Of a DNA stretch of 64,000 nt, positions 36,556-45,314 are shown piece after piece (the stretch's first letter is position 1; every line of letters starts with the position of its first letter). This stretch comes from Bin5 sp965221345. GTDB taxonomy: Bacteria; Chloroflexota; Anaerolineae; Caldilineales; Caldilineaceae. The notes beneath the pieces were generated by a model. That model was not told the origin of the DNA. It searched no databases and saw nothing but the letters and a program-made list of their open reading frames with translations. The DNA is taken from positions 1,302,001 to 1,366,000 of the forward strand of contig CBDCSD010000001.1 in assembly GCA_965221345.1 (NCBI GenBank), written 5' to 3'. Position numbers and translations under genes: made by a program.

Positions 36556-36636
36556 TGGCGCCTTGTTCAGGCAGGTGTTGACGGAGCCGCTGGCAGAAAG
36601 AGGGCGATTCCATCACCGTTGCAAATCTTCAGTCTG

Positions 36637-37689
36637 TTACTCGGCCGCTCTTGCATTGACAATGGAAAGCAACGCGTTCGTTTGGTCCAGTTTCACTTTG
36701 TAAACTTCGAAATCGCCGAAATAGGCACGATCGTATCGATCACCCTCGAATTCGCCCGTAAAAAACCAGCGCTTGGTATACTGCATCGAGACAAGCATCC
36801 CTGTACGAACGTCATGGCAAGTCGAGCCATTGTAGACCGTCGTCCAACCGCTTTCCTCTGCGACTTCCGCTTCCTGTTCATTGCTGCACCAGACCTCTAT
36901 CTCTTCACCTGTATCCAGGTGGAAGAGAGCGTTGGGATCTCCAGGGCTGGGGCCTAGCCAGTAGTTGAAAAAGAACAGGCCGGTGGAGTTGGGATAGCGC
37001 TCCGTTCCTTCGATTCGGTCGATCTGATGTGGCCAGGTGGAATCTTCGCCGCAGGCCTCCTCCCAAGTGACGATGCGATTGATCTCCAACCAGCGCAAAT
37101 CGCGTCTATTGTTGATTTCCGTTCTGGAGACGGCAGCGCACTCGTTTACTGCGCAGCGCCTCGAGCCGCATTCATATTGGACATTCCAGGAGGCCGCTAG
37201 ATCTTCAGGGAACAGAGGAAACAGAGTCGGTAGTGCCTCGGCTCTCTCGTCAGGCGTCACCACTATCTGAGATATCCAGGCAGCCTGTGTGCGTTGATCA
37301 TCGGCATCGCCATCGACACAGCAGATGCGCCACCATCCCTCTTCAGTCTTGCCGGTAGTTGTGAAGGTATTTCCTTCTACGGCCTTGGCCACTATCTGAA
37401 AATCGATGCTTGGCCCGCTTCGGATGTTGACATTGGGCCTCTTAACCGTTAACGTCGCTGCTTCAGATACATCGCTTGCAGCTGCATCACCCCCGTCGCT
37501 CACCTCCGTGTCGATATCGGCGCCGCCTCCTTGCAGCGGCACGATCCCCGGCGGGTATGGGTCCTCCTCTTCAGTGGCCACTATTTCCGGCACGACCGCT
37601 AAGGACGGGTCTTCGGCAGGAATAGGTACGCACGCAGCGAGCGCAAGCAGACTCAGGCCCAAGAGCAACCAAAGGAAGAAAACTCTCAT
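36637..37689 (-). CDS. SH3-domain lipoprotein
   Basis: 350 residues from MRVFFLWLLLGLSLLALAAC, a lipoprotein signal with an LAAC lipobox, so the mature protein should be anchored on the outer face of the membrane. An acidic Pro/Gly linker follows, then an SH3b-like domain (VNIRSGPSIDFQIVAKAVEG) and a Cys-rich C-terminal region with CGSRRCAVNEC. The C-terminal part matches no family I recognise. Upstream in-frame starts lie before the signal and are unlikely. Confidence 0.75.
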   Translation of the reverse strand: MRVFFLWLLLGLSLLALAACVPIPAEDPSLAVVPEIVATEEEDPYPPGIVPLQGGGADIDTEVSDGGDAAASDVSEAATLTVKRPNVNIRSGPSIDFQIVAKAVEGNTFTTTGKTEEGWWRICCVDGDADDQRTQAAWISQIVVTPDERAEALPTLFPLFPEDLAASWNVQYECGSRRCAVNECAAVSRTEINNRRDLRWLEINRIVTWEEACGEDSTWPHQIDRIEGTERYPNSTGLFFFNYWLGPSPGDPNALFHLDTGEEIEVWCSNEQEAEVAEESGWTTVYNGSTCHDVRTGMLVSMQYTKRWFFTGEFEGDRYDRAYFGDFEVYKVKLDQTNALLSIVNARAAE

Positions 37690-38040
37690 TGATTGGGCCC
37701 TGTTGATGAACATTCCGGCTTGAACAAAGTAATCCGTTCTGCTGTTGGAACTTTCGGAGTTGATCATCTCTGGATTCGCCCCTGTTCTAAGAACGGGCAG
37801 CTTTCTGGGCTGACGCAGGCCAATGAGGAAGTTATCGGCGGCCCTAGTCTGGCCGCCGAAAAAGTGTGTGGTGATTTGCACGCTCTCTTCGGCCTTCAGT
37901 ATAGCGATGTTGTGGCGGATCGACAATAGTTGTGTTCTAATTAACTCCCGTCTCCATGCCTTTTGAGCCGGCTCGAAGGTAAGTTGTTCAGGGTTCGTAG
38001 GGTAATCGTGTCACAACTCTCATTCTACTGAAACTGCAAA
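37690..38040. other. 351-base divergent promoter region, nothing else seen
   Basis: Separates the SH3 lipoprotein gene from the plus-strand mannosyltransferase gene. The lipoprotein frame extends back through it without a plausible start. No clear -35/-10 pair or hairpin was identified. Confidence 0.35.
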
Positions 38041-38997
38041 ATGAACCTTCCCGATAACCAACCAGAACGACAACCCGCCTCCCCGAGAGAGGGTTCGACG
38101 CCAGCCGGGCACCCGACAGTTTCGCCGTCAGCAGGCCAGAAGGTAATCTCCACGCCGAGACACCCTGTCTTCGAATCTTCCCAATGGCAACGGGCATCTC
38201 TTACTGTCGTCGTGCCTACCTACAACGAGGCCAGCAATCTGGAAGAGTTGGTCAATGCTCTGTTTACTCTGCCACTGTCCAACCTGCGGCTGTTGATCGT
38301 TGACGATAATTCTCCGGACGGCACGGGCGCTCTCGCCGATGAGTTGGCGCAACGCTACAATCAGGTACGCCCCCGTATGGCGGTCATTCATCGCCCCGAA
38401 AAAGGCGGACTAGGCACCGCCTATGTGGAAGGCTTTCGGCGCGCGCTTGCCGATGGCGCAGACTTCGTAGTACAGATGGATGCCGACTTCAGCCACTGTC
38501 CCTCTTATATTACACAGATGCTCGGAGTAATCTACGCCACGGGCATGGATGTCGTCATCGGCAGCCGTTACGTGCCGGGCGGAACGTTGGACGAAAACTG
38601 GAACTGGTGGCGGAGCTTGCTCAGTAGGTCGGCCAACATATATTGCAGCACCTTACTGAAAATTCGCGTCCGCGATATCACTGCCGGCTTCAAGCTGTGG
38701 CAGCGAACGGCATTACAGGAGATAAAGCTGGATACAATCAGGAGCAACGGATATATTTTTCAAGTAGAGATGGCATATCTTAGCGAGAAACTGGGCTTTC
38801 ACATCATTGAACTTCCAATTCACTTCGAAGATCGGCGGGTTGGTCAGAGCAAAATGGATGTGTCGGTCAAACTGGAATCAATCTGGCGAGTGTGGGAACT
38901 GCTGTGGCGGCATCGCAAGCGAATTGCTGGAAACAGACGGCCCCTTGCTCAACCTCGGCCCATCATGGGCAGCGGGCGACCAGCTGCCCACCGTTAG
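38041..38997 (+). CDS. Polyprenol-monophosphomannose synthase-like GT2
   Basis: 318 residues of a GT-A fold. Motifs run TVVVPTYNEASN, LLIVDDNSPDGTG, VVQMDADFSH (metal-binding DAD) and GSRYVPGGT, the pattern of dolichyl/polyprenyl-phosphate mannosyltransferases. The N-terminal 50 residues are Pro/Ser-rich and disordered; no C-terminal membrane anchor is present. It should charge a lipid carrier with mannose. It is immediately followed, with no gap, by the YfhO-flippase fusion gene, so lipid-linked sugar handling is a shared theme. Confidence 0.92.
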   Translation: MNLPDNQPERQPASPREGSTPAGHPTVSPSAGQKVISTPRHPVFESSQWQRASLTVVVPTYNEASNLEELVNALFTLPLSNLRLLIVDDNSPDGTGALADELAQRYNQVRPRMAVIHRPEKGGLGTAYVEGFRRALADGADFVVQMDADFSHCPSYITQMLGVIYATGMDVVIGSRYVPGGTLDENWNWWRSLLSRSANIYCSTLLKIRVRDITAGFKLWQRTALQEIKLDTIRSNGYIFQVEMAYLSEKLGFHIIELPIHFEDRRVGQSKMDVSVKLESIWRVWELLWRHRKRIAGNRRPLAQPRPIMGSGRPAAHR

Positions 38998-41900
38998 ATG
39001 CCGCCAATCGGACATGCCGAAACTATGCACAGGCTTCGTAGATTCCGCACCGATCTGCTTTCCCTCGCCCTTCTCACTGTCCTTCCACTAATATGGTTCG
39101 GCCCGGTTCTTTTCACCGGCAAGACTCTGCTTCCCTTTGACAACCTCTACCAGTTCGAGCCTTGGCGAGCGCTCCAACCGGACATTTCTCCGCACAACGA
39201 GTTGCTGAGCGATCTGGTTCTGGAAAACGCTGTGTGGAAACTGCATGTGCGCCGAACGCTGGAACAGCGCGAGTTGCCTCTTTGGAACCCTCAGCTATTT
39301 GCAGGCGCACCCTTCTTCGCCGCCGGCCAGGCCAGCGCCGCCTACCCCCTTAGCATCCTCTTTTATCTTCTTCCGATCGAAGCCGCATATGGTTGGTTCA
39401 CAGCAATCCAATTGGCTATCGCCGGCGTCAACGCCTATTTGCTGGGACGGGTATTGAAGCTGCGCCCCGTGGCTGCCCTCTTCAGCGGCGTCGCATTCCA
39501 ATTCAGTGGTTTTCTGGTCGTTAGCGTCGTCTTCACAATGGTTATCGCCGCCGCATCCTGGCTCCCCTTGTTGTTGGCAATTATCGAGAGAGTGTTCCAG
39601 AAGCAGGAGGAGAAAGGGGTAGCCAGCTTTCGGCCGATACCGTATGTAGTTGCCGGCGCGGCAGTGGTCGGGCTGGTCGCTCTGGCTGGCCACCCTGAGT
39701 TTCTGTACTACACGCTGCTGGTGGCAGGAATCTTTACGGCAGTGCGGCTTTTTGTGGCCTGGCGAAGAGTCCTTGGCAATAGCGACGGGAAATGCACAGA
39801 GAGGCCGGCAGTCGACCCGCCGCGCGCCAAACAGACAGGGCTGCAAGCACTACGGGCAGTCGCAAAAATTGCCAGCTGGATTCTCCTGGTCGCGCTATTA
39901 GGCCTTGCCACTGGGACAGTGCAGCTCCTGCCACTATTTGAACTAGTGCAACAGAACTTCCGTGAAGGCTCAGCCTCCTACCAGCAGGTGGTCGGTTGGG
40001 CCTGGCCGGACCGCCACATTCTTACATTCTTTCTCCCCGACATTTTCGGCAACCCCAGCCATCATCACTGGTTCGATCTGTGGTCTCTGCGTTGGCAACC
40101 TGCCGTGCTAAACCGGCTGGGAGAGCCCAATAACACTATCTTCTGGGGCATCAAAAACTATGTGGAGGGCGGCAACTATGTTGGGGTCGGCACATGGTTG
40201 CTTGCCGCGCTGGCCATCGTCTTCTCGTTGGCGCCTGCGGTCGGCCAGGTCGGCGACGAAAAATCCGACAAGTCGCTCGTCGCGCACCGGCAGTTGCGCG
40301 TTCCCACCCTCCTCTTCGCCTCGTTGGCGCTTGTCTCCCTGCTCTTCGCATTCGGTACTCCCCTCTACGCCTTGCTGTTCTACGGTCTGCCCGGATGGGA
40401 TCAGCTTCATAGCCCCTTCCGCTGGGTCTTTCCTTTCACACTTGCAATGGCAGTGTTGGGCGGGATAGGGATGGAACAGGCGCTATCACTGCGTGTGCCG
40501 GATAGCATTCGCCGCTCGATCGCATTTGGGCGAATCTATATCCGGTTCCATTGGGTTGTCGTAATTCTCGCGCTTTCGTCTCTCGCGGCCGGGCTGACCG
40601 CGCTTCTGGCAGTAGCTGCCAGTTATTTCTTTCCTTCACCCTTTTTGAACCTGGCGCAGCGGGTCGTGGAAGCATCCGATCTGGCCCAGGCAGCATTTGC
40701 CGATGGGCGCATGTTCTGGGGATATCAGAGTGTCGGACTTGCCCGCTTCGGCGTTTTCGCCCTCATAAGCGGACTGCTTCTATGGCTACTCACGCGGGCG
40801 AATCTGAATGCTTCTAGGAAGCAACTAGCAGTTGGCGAAGTGCCGCATGTTGTCGATATGCGGGACCGCGTTGCTACCGTCCTTCCCTACGCATTTGTAG
40901 CGTTTCTCGCTCTCGATCTCTATGCCGTCCACGGCTCCTTCAATCCTGCCACCAACCCTGCGCTTTCACCGCTGAAGAATGTGCCACCGGTCGTGCAATT
41001 CATCAATCAGAAAGAAGATGCAGGTTCGGGTAGTACGATTCACTACGCTCCGTTTCGATTTACCACCTTCGACGCGCCCGGCAGTAAGACCTTCAACGCC
41101 AATGTCGGCATGTACTACGGATGGCAAGATATCCGCGGTTACGATTCGATCATACCCAAACAGTATGTCGGCGTGATGAACCGCATCGCCGATCAGAGCG
41201 GCGAACTCCTTTACAATCGAATTGCGCCAATCTACGCTTCGAATACGTCTGAAAACGGGGGCAATCCTTTCGCCGCGCTGGAGAATCAGCTGCTGGACCT
41301 TCTGGGCGTAAAATACGTCCTGTCGGAACTGGTCGTGCCCAATGCGGACACGTGGGAGAAGGTTTACGAAAGCGGCTCGATCCGCGTCTACGAAAACCTG
41401 GAGGCCTTCCCTCGCACCTTCATCGCAACTGAGGCGGTCGTCCTCCCTCCCGCAGAGCAGCCGCTCCTGGAGGCGGATCTGCGTCGGACTGTTTTCATTG
41501 AAGAACCGCCGACCGCGGCCAACGCGCTCAATCCATCCAGCCCACAGACAGCCGACACGACTATCAGCCGATACACTGCCAACACCGTGTTCGTCGACGT
41601 CAACCTCAGCGATAGAGGTTGGCTGGTCCTTACCGACGCCTACTTTCCCGGCTGGAAAGCCTATCTGCGACCCTTCGGCGGCGATGAAAATAGCGAACAA
41701 GAGTTGACAATCCATCGCGCCAACTCGGCATTCCGTGCCGTCTTTCTGCCCGCGGGCGGCCAGTGGACGGTGCGCTTCGCCTACAGCCCTATGAGCTTCA
41801 AGCTGGGCCTCTATATCAGTTTTCTGGCAGCGATGGTGAGCCTCTTGCTGCTACTTTGGTGGACATGGGGACGCTATTTTCGGCCGGAAGCCACGGCTAA

Positions 41901-43479
41901 CGAGGCCCGCACCGTTGCCAAGAATTCTGTGGTGCCAATGGGCCTGAATCTGGCGAACAGAGCCATCTATTTCGCCTACGCGATGCTGTATGTGCGCCTT
42001 CTGGGGCCGGAGGGAACGGGCAAATATGCTTGGGTTGTCGCCGTTTACGGTATTTTCGAAATCCTCAGTCGCTACGGACTAGGCACACTCCTTAATCGCG
42101 AGGTGGCGGCGGACAAAAACCAATCAAGCCGCTATCTGACCAATGTGTTGGCCCTACGCACCTTCCTTTGGGGGGGAACTCTGGTTCTGATGGGGCTGAC
42201 AGTAGGCGGCTTCTGGTTCAGGAATGTCATCGGTCAGTCGGAACTACGAGCAATCGCGGTGTTTGCCCTGGTGATACTTGTCTCCAACTGGTCCGACGCT
42301 TTCAGCAATCTCTTCAATGCCTTCGAAAAGATGGAGTATCCCTCCGGCCTTGGCATTGCCGTGGCCCTCCTGCAAGCGGCTCTGGGTGCCCTCGCGTTAC
42401 TGCTAGGATGGGGAATTGTCGGGCTGGCATGGATGGCTCTTGTCGTGAATCTAGTCCAACTTCTGTGGCTTATCCGGTTGGTGCGCTCAACCCTTTTCAA
42501 GCCCGAATGGAAGTGGGACTGGTCCCTGCAGAAGGAGATGTTCGCAACCAGTGGGCCGCTGATGATCAACCACCTGCTTGCGACAGTTTTCTGGCGCATG
42601 GACATCTGGATTCTGCGCCCTCTTGCCGGGGCGGCTAGCGCTGGTCTCTACAGCGTAGCCCTCAAATACGTAGACGGCCTGAACATTGTCCCCAGTACAT
42701 TTACTCTAGCCCTCTTCCCGCTGATGAGCCGATATGCAAGACAGAAGGGCCAAGAACTGCTGCGTTCATATGTGCTTAGCGTTCGGTTGCTTCTGTTGAT
42801 CAGCCTGCCAGTGGCAGTGACGATCACAGCGTTAGCGTTTCCACTAATCTCTCTTCTCGGCGGGACGAGGTTTGTCGCCGCTTCCTATGAGGTACACGAA
42901 CTACCGTCTTTTGCCTGCCGTATCGTAGGGGCAATTCTGGGGTCGTTAGATTGCGGTGGCTTCAGCATTCAAGGGGGCTCAGCGCTGGCGCTGCAGGTGA
43001 TCATCTGGAGCATTCCTGTCGGCTTTGTCAACAGTGTAACCCAATATGTACTCATTGCCGCCGACCAGCAACGGTATCTGACCAAGGCGTTTGTCTTGGG
43101 GGTCCTCTTCAACCTGGTCGGCAATCTTCTGCTGATCCCGGTTTTCAGTTTCATTGGCGCGGCGGTGGTGACGATTCTGAGCGAAGTCTGTCTGCTGCTC
43201 CTCTTTGCCCGCCGTGTTCGCCGCCACATCGGCGTAGTCGCCTGGCCGGAGCTGATCTGGCGACCGACAATCTCCGCTGTTGCAATGGGAGCTGTTCTTT
43301 ACGGCATGTCCACGATTGGCGTGGACGTTTGGCTGGCGATCCTACCCGGCTGGGCCGTGTATGCCGCAGTCTTGGCTCTGAGCGGCGGTTTCACCGATGC
43401 CGACCTGCGGGTTGCGGGCGCGGCGCTGCTGCATAAGCGTTTCGGCTGGCAGTCGCAAGAAGAAGCGGAGAGCGCGTAG
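38998..43479 (+). CDS. YfhO-like membrane protein fused to an oligosaccharide flippase
   Basis: 1,493 residues, one uninterrupted frame. Residues 1-960 are a YfhO-type multi-pass membrane protein: N-terminal helices, a central exoplasmic domain (GMYYGWQDIRGYDSII) and a final helix near 950. Residues 975-1490 form a polysaccharide-biosynthesis/flippase domain (LNLANRAIYFAYAMLYVRLLG). YfhO proteins are GT-C-like sugar-lipid transferases; flippases move lipid-linked sugars. A stretch near residues 1295-1325 (VAASYEVHELPSFACRIVGA) reads like an insertion into a conserved flippase helix pair. Start could be M10. Confidence 0.82.
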   Translation: MPPIGHAETMHRLRRFRTDLLSLALLTVLPLIWFGPVLFTGKTLLPFDNLYQFEPWRALQPDISPHNELLSDLVLENAVWKLHVRRTLEQRELPLWNPQLFAGAPFFAAGQASAAYPLSILFYLLPIEAAYGWFTAIQLAIAGVNAYLLGRVLKLRPVAALFSGVAFQFSGFLVVSVVFTMVIAAASWLPLLLAIIERVFQKQEEKGVASFRPIPYVVAGAAVVGLVALAGHPEFLYYTLLVAGIFTAVRLFVAWRRVLGNSDGKCTERPAVDPPRAKQTGLQALRAVAKIASWILLVALLGLATGTVQLLPLFELVQQNFREGSASYQQVVGWAWPDRHILTFFLPDIFGNPSHHHWFDLWSLRWQPAVLNRLGEPNNTIFWGIKNYVEGGNYVGVGTWLLAALAIVFSLAPAVGQVGDEKSDKSLVAHRQLRVPTLLFASLALVSLLFAFGTPLYALLFYGLPGWDQLHSPFRWVFPFTLAMAVLGGIGMEQALSLRVPDSIRRSIAFGRIYIRFHWVVVILALSSLAAGLTALLAVAASYFFPSPFLNLAQRVVEASDLAQAAFADGRMFWGYQSVGLARFGVFALISGLLLWLLTRANLNASRKQLAVGEVPHVVDMRDRVATVLPYAFVAFLALDLYAVHGSFNPATNPALSPLKNVPPVVQFINQKEDAGSGSTIHYAPFRFTTFDAPGSKTFNANVGMYYGWQDIRGYDSIIPKQYVGVMNRIADQSGELLYNRIAPIYASNTSENGGNPFAALENQLLDLLGVKYVLSELVVPNADTWEKVYESGSIRVYENLEAFPRTFIATEAVVLPPAEQPLLEADLRRTVFIEEPPTAANALNPSSPQTADTTISRYTANTVFVDVNLSDRGWLVLTDAYFPGWKAYLRPFGGDENSEQELTIHRANSAFRAVFLPAGGQWTVRFAYSPMSFKLGLYISFLAAMVSLLLLLWWTWGRYFRPEATANEARTVAKNSVVPMGLNLANRAIYFAYAMLYVRLLGPEGTGKYAWVVAVYGIFEILSRYGLGTLLNREVAADKNQSSRYLTNVLALRTFLWGGTLVLMGLTVGGFWFRNVIGQSELRAIAVFALVILVSNWSDAFSNLFNAFEKMEYPSGLGIAVALLQAALGALALLLGWGIVGLAWMALVVNLVQLLWLIRLVRSTLFKPEWKWDWSLQKEMFATSGPLMINHLLATVFWRMDIWILRPLAGAASAGLYSVALKYVDGLNIVPSTFTLALFPLMSRYARQKGQELLRSYVLSVRLLLLISLPVAVTITALAFPLISLLGGTRFVAASYEVHELPSFACRIVGAILGSLDCGGFSIQGGSALALQVIIWSIPVGFVNSVTQYVLIAADQQRYLTKAFVLGVLFNLVGNLLLIPVFSFIGAAVVTILSEVCLLLLFARRVRRHIGVVAWPELIWRPTISAVAMGAVLYGMSTIGVDVWLAILPGWAVYAAVLALSGGFTDADLRVAGAALLHKRFGWQSQEEAESA

Positions 43480-43551
43480 TAGGCAGCCCGCAGGGTACCT
43501 CTCCGCGATCCAAGTCGGCTCATTCATGTTCCGCAAGATGGAAGTGCCGGC

Positions 43552-43929
43552 TCAGCCTCCGGAGCGCCAAGGCAGTCGCGTGAAGCCCTGCGCTTCCAGC
43601 CAGTCTGGGTCCGGCCCTCCCCATCCATAACGATTCAGATCGATGCGGCCGTCGGGTTGGAACTGGATGCCCTCCTCAATCAGCCGTTTGCGTTGCCGGT
43701 CCGTTGCCAGCGGATCACCGCGCGGGCTGATGCCCCCATGCCTGTTGACCACCCGCTGCCAGGGAATGTCGGTGTCCTCAGGCAACCCGCCTAGCGCATA
43801 GCCGGCCATGCGCGGCGACGCCGCACCCACAATCCACGCAATCTGGCCGTAGGTCGCGACCCGCCCCCGCGGAATCTCTCTAACGACGAGAAGCATCTTC
43901 TGGTAAACACTTACCTCATGGTCTGCCAT
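43552..43929 (-). CDS. Alkyltransferase-like (ATL) DNA repair protein
   Basis: 125 residues from MADHEVSVYQKML; AGAGG lies upstream. It belongs to the MGMT/ATL family, but the active-site PCHRV Cys is Trp: IPWQRVVNRHGGIS. ATL proteins bind O6-alkylguanine and flag it for nucleotide excision repair rather than transferring the alkyl group. The RGRVATYGQIA recognition-helix block is normal. The extra C-terminal 30 residues (YGWGGPDPDWLEAQGF) are common in ATLs. It converges on the YfhO-flippase gene and diverges from ctaG. Confidence 0.9.
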   Translation of the reverse strand: MADHEVSVYQKMLLVVREIPRGRVATYGQIAWIVGAASPRMAGYALGGLPEDTDIPWQRVVNRHGGISPRGDPLATDRQRKRLIEEGIQFQPDGRIDLNRYGWGGPDPDWLEAQGFTRLPWRSGG

Positions 43930-44228
43930 CGACCTCTGTTCCTTTGGACGCGCCTGGACGACAGCCATCCCGCTGGCTCGCAGTTAGCCGCTGGCCAGGA
44001 CTTTCTCATCCGCTTTGCGCTTGCCATGCACTGCTTCCGGTTAGCGCTGCGGGCCCGTTCAGCATCGCACGCGTGTGGCATGGGCCGTCAAGCCGGCGGT
44101 TCGTTGCGCCCTCTCGATTCTGCCACCAGGCTGCTAATTCGAGCAAGATGGGCGAGCTGGCGACCTTGCTGCGGCAGCCCATCCTGCTGACATGCCTTCT
44201 CTGTTTGGCAAATCGCCTTCACGCGACT

Positions 44229-45146
44229 ATGCTTGCATCCATGAACGCCTCGATTCCTGAACTCTTGACTGACTGGGAGTTCTATCCTGTCTCGGCCGCG
44301 GCTATATTAATCATCTTCCTTCCCTACACGTGGGGGTGGCTAAGATTAAGGCGCACTCGCGCGCCATTGGCAACGATTGCTCGGTTGATCAGTTTTGTAG
44401 CCGGCATATTTGCGCTGGGGCTGGCAATTCATTCGCCGCTTGTCGCCCTGCAGCAGGAGTTGCTGATCGGTAGGGCCGCGCAGCAGATTCTCATTGGGCT
44501 CCTGGCTCCCCCTCTCCTGTGGCTGGCATGCCCGGTGCATGTAATTCTGCGCGGCCTGCCAGCCTCTGCCCGGCGCTGGACAGTGGGCAAGCTGAGAGAT
44601 TCGACACCGTCCGGGCGCTTCATTCGCAGCGCGACACATCCGCTTGTTGTCTGGATGATTGCCTTCAGCGCCTTCCTGCTCTGGCACGAGCCCAGCATCG
44701 CCAACTGGCTGCTTTTCCATCCCACAGTCTACCGACTCAGTCTGTGGGGCGTCTGGATTACATACATGCTTTTCTGGTGGTATCCGCTGGGAACCGGGCC
44801 GCGTCTGCGGTCAGCGATGCACCCGGCAATCTCGTTTCTCTATGTAATAATTGGCGGCGAAGTTCCAAATATGGTTACCGGCGTGACGCTGGCATTCCGC
44901 CAGACTCCGGCCTACAGTTACTATGCCGGCCGCTTGCCCGTTCCCGGGTTGACGACGATGCAAGATCAGATGGTCAGCGGAGGCATGATTTGGTTCCTCG
45001 GCAGCATTGTCTACGTTGGCATTGCCGTGGCGCTCTTGGGCCGCGTCTTCCGAAACTTTGAATCGCCGCGGCCGCCCCCCATCAGTTGGGAAGCTACTGA
45101 AAGGACCATTGCGCCTGGCTTGGAACATCGAGTCATCGGCCAGTAA
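44229..45146 (+). CDS. ctaG: Cytochrome c oxidase assembly factor CtaG (caa3 type)
   Basis: About 305 residues from MLASMNASIPELLTDWEF; ATGs at 44148 and 44241 are alternatives and none has a clear ribosome site. The open frame continues to 43944. Seven membrane segments are seen. Family blocks: AIHSPLVALQQELLIGRAAQQIL, LLAPPLLWL, the FLLWHEPSI histidine segment, and TTMQDQMVSGGMIWF near the end. CtaG is needed for the copper site of caa3 oxidase, and the SCO1-type chaperone at 27 kb fits the same process. Confidence 0.85.
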   Translation: MLASMNASIPELLTDWEFYPVSAAAILIIFLPYTWGWLRLRRTRAPLATIARLISFVAGIFALGLAIHSPLVALQQELLIGRAAQQILIGLLAPPLLWLACPVHVILRGLPASARRWTVGKLRDSTPSGRFIRSATHPLVVWMIAFSAFLLWHEPSIANWLLFHPTVYRLSLWGVWITYMLFWWYPLGTGPRLRSAMHPAISFLYVIIGGEVPNMVTGVTLAFRQTPAYSYYAGRLPVPGLTTMQDQMVSGGMIWFLGSIVYVGIAVALLGRVFRNFESPRPPPISWEATERTIAPGLEHRVIGQ

Positions 45147-45314
45147 CTGAAGTAACACTACGAGGTTGGCAACATTGGGAGGTCTCCTGGGGCCAACCAT
45201 TTGTAGCCACTCAATCTCTTGACGATCCGGCAGGGCATGGATACCGACGAGCGCATAGGCATACAGCCGCCGGCAGGAGTTCCCCGGCAACAACAACACC
45301 CTACACCCAACTCA

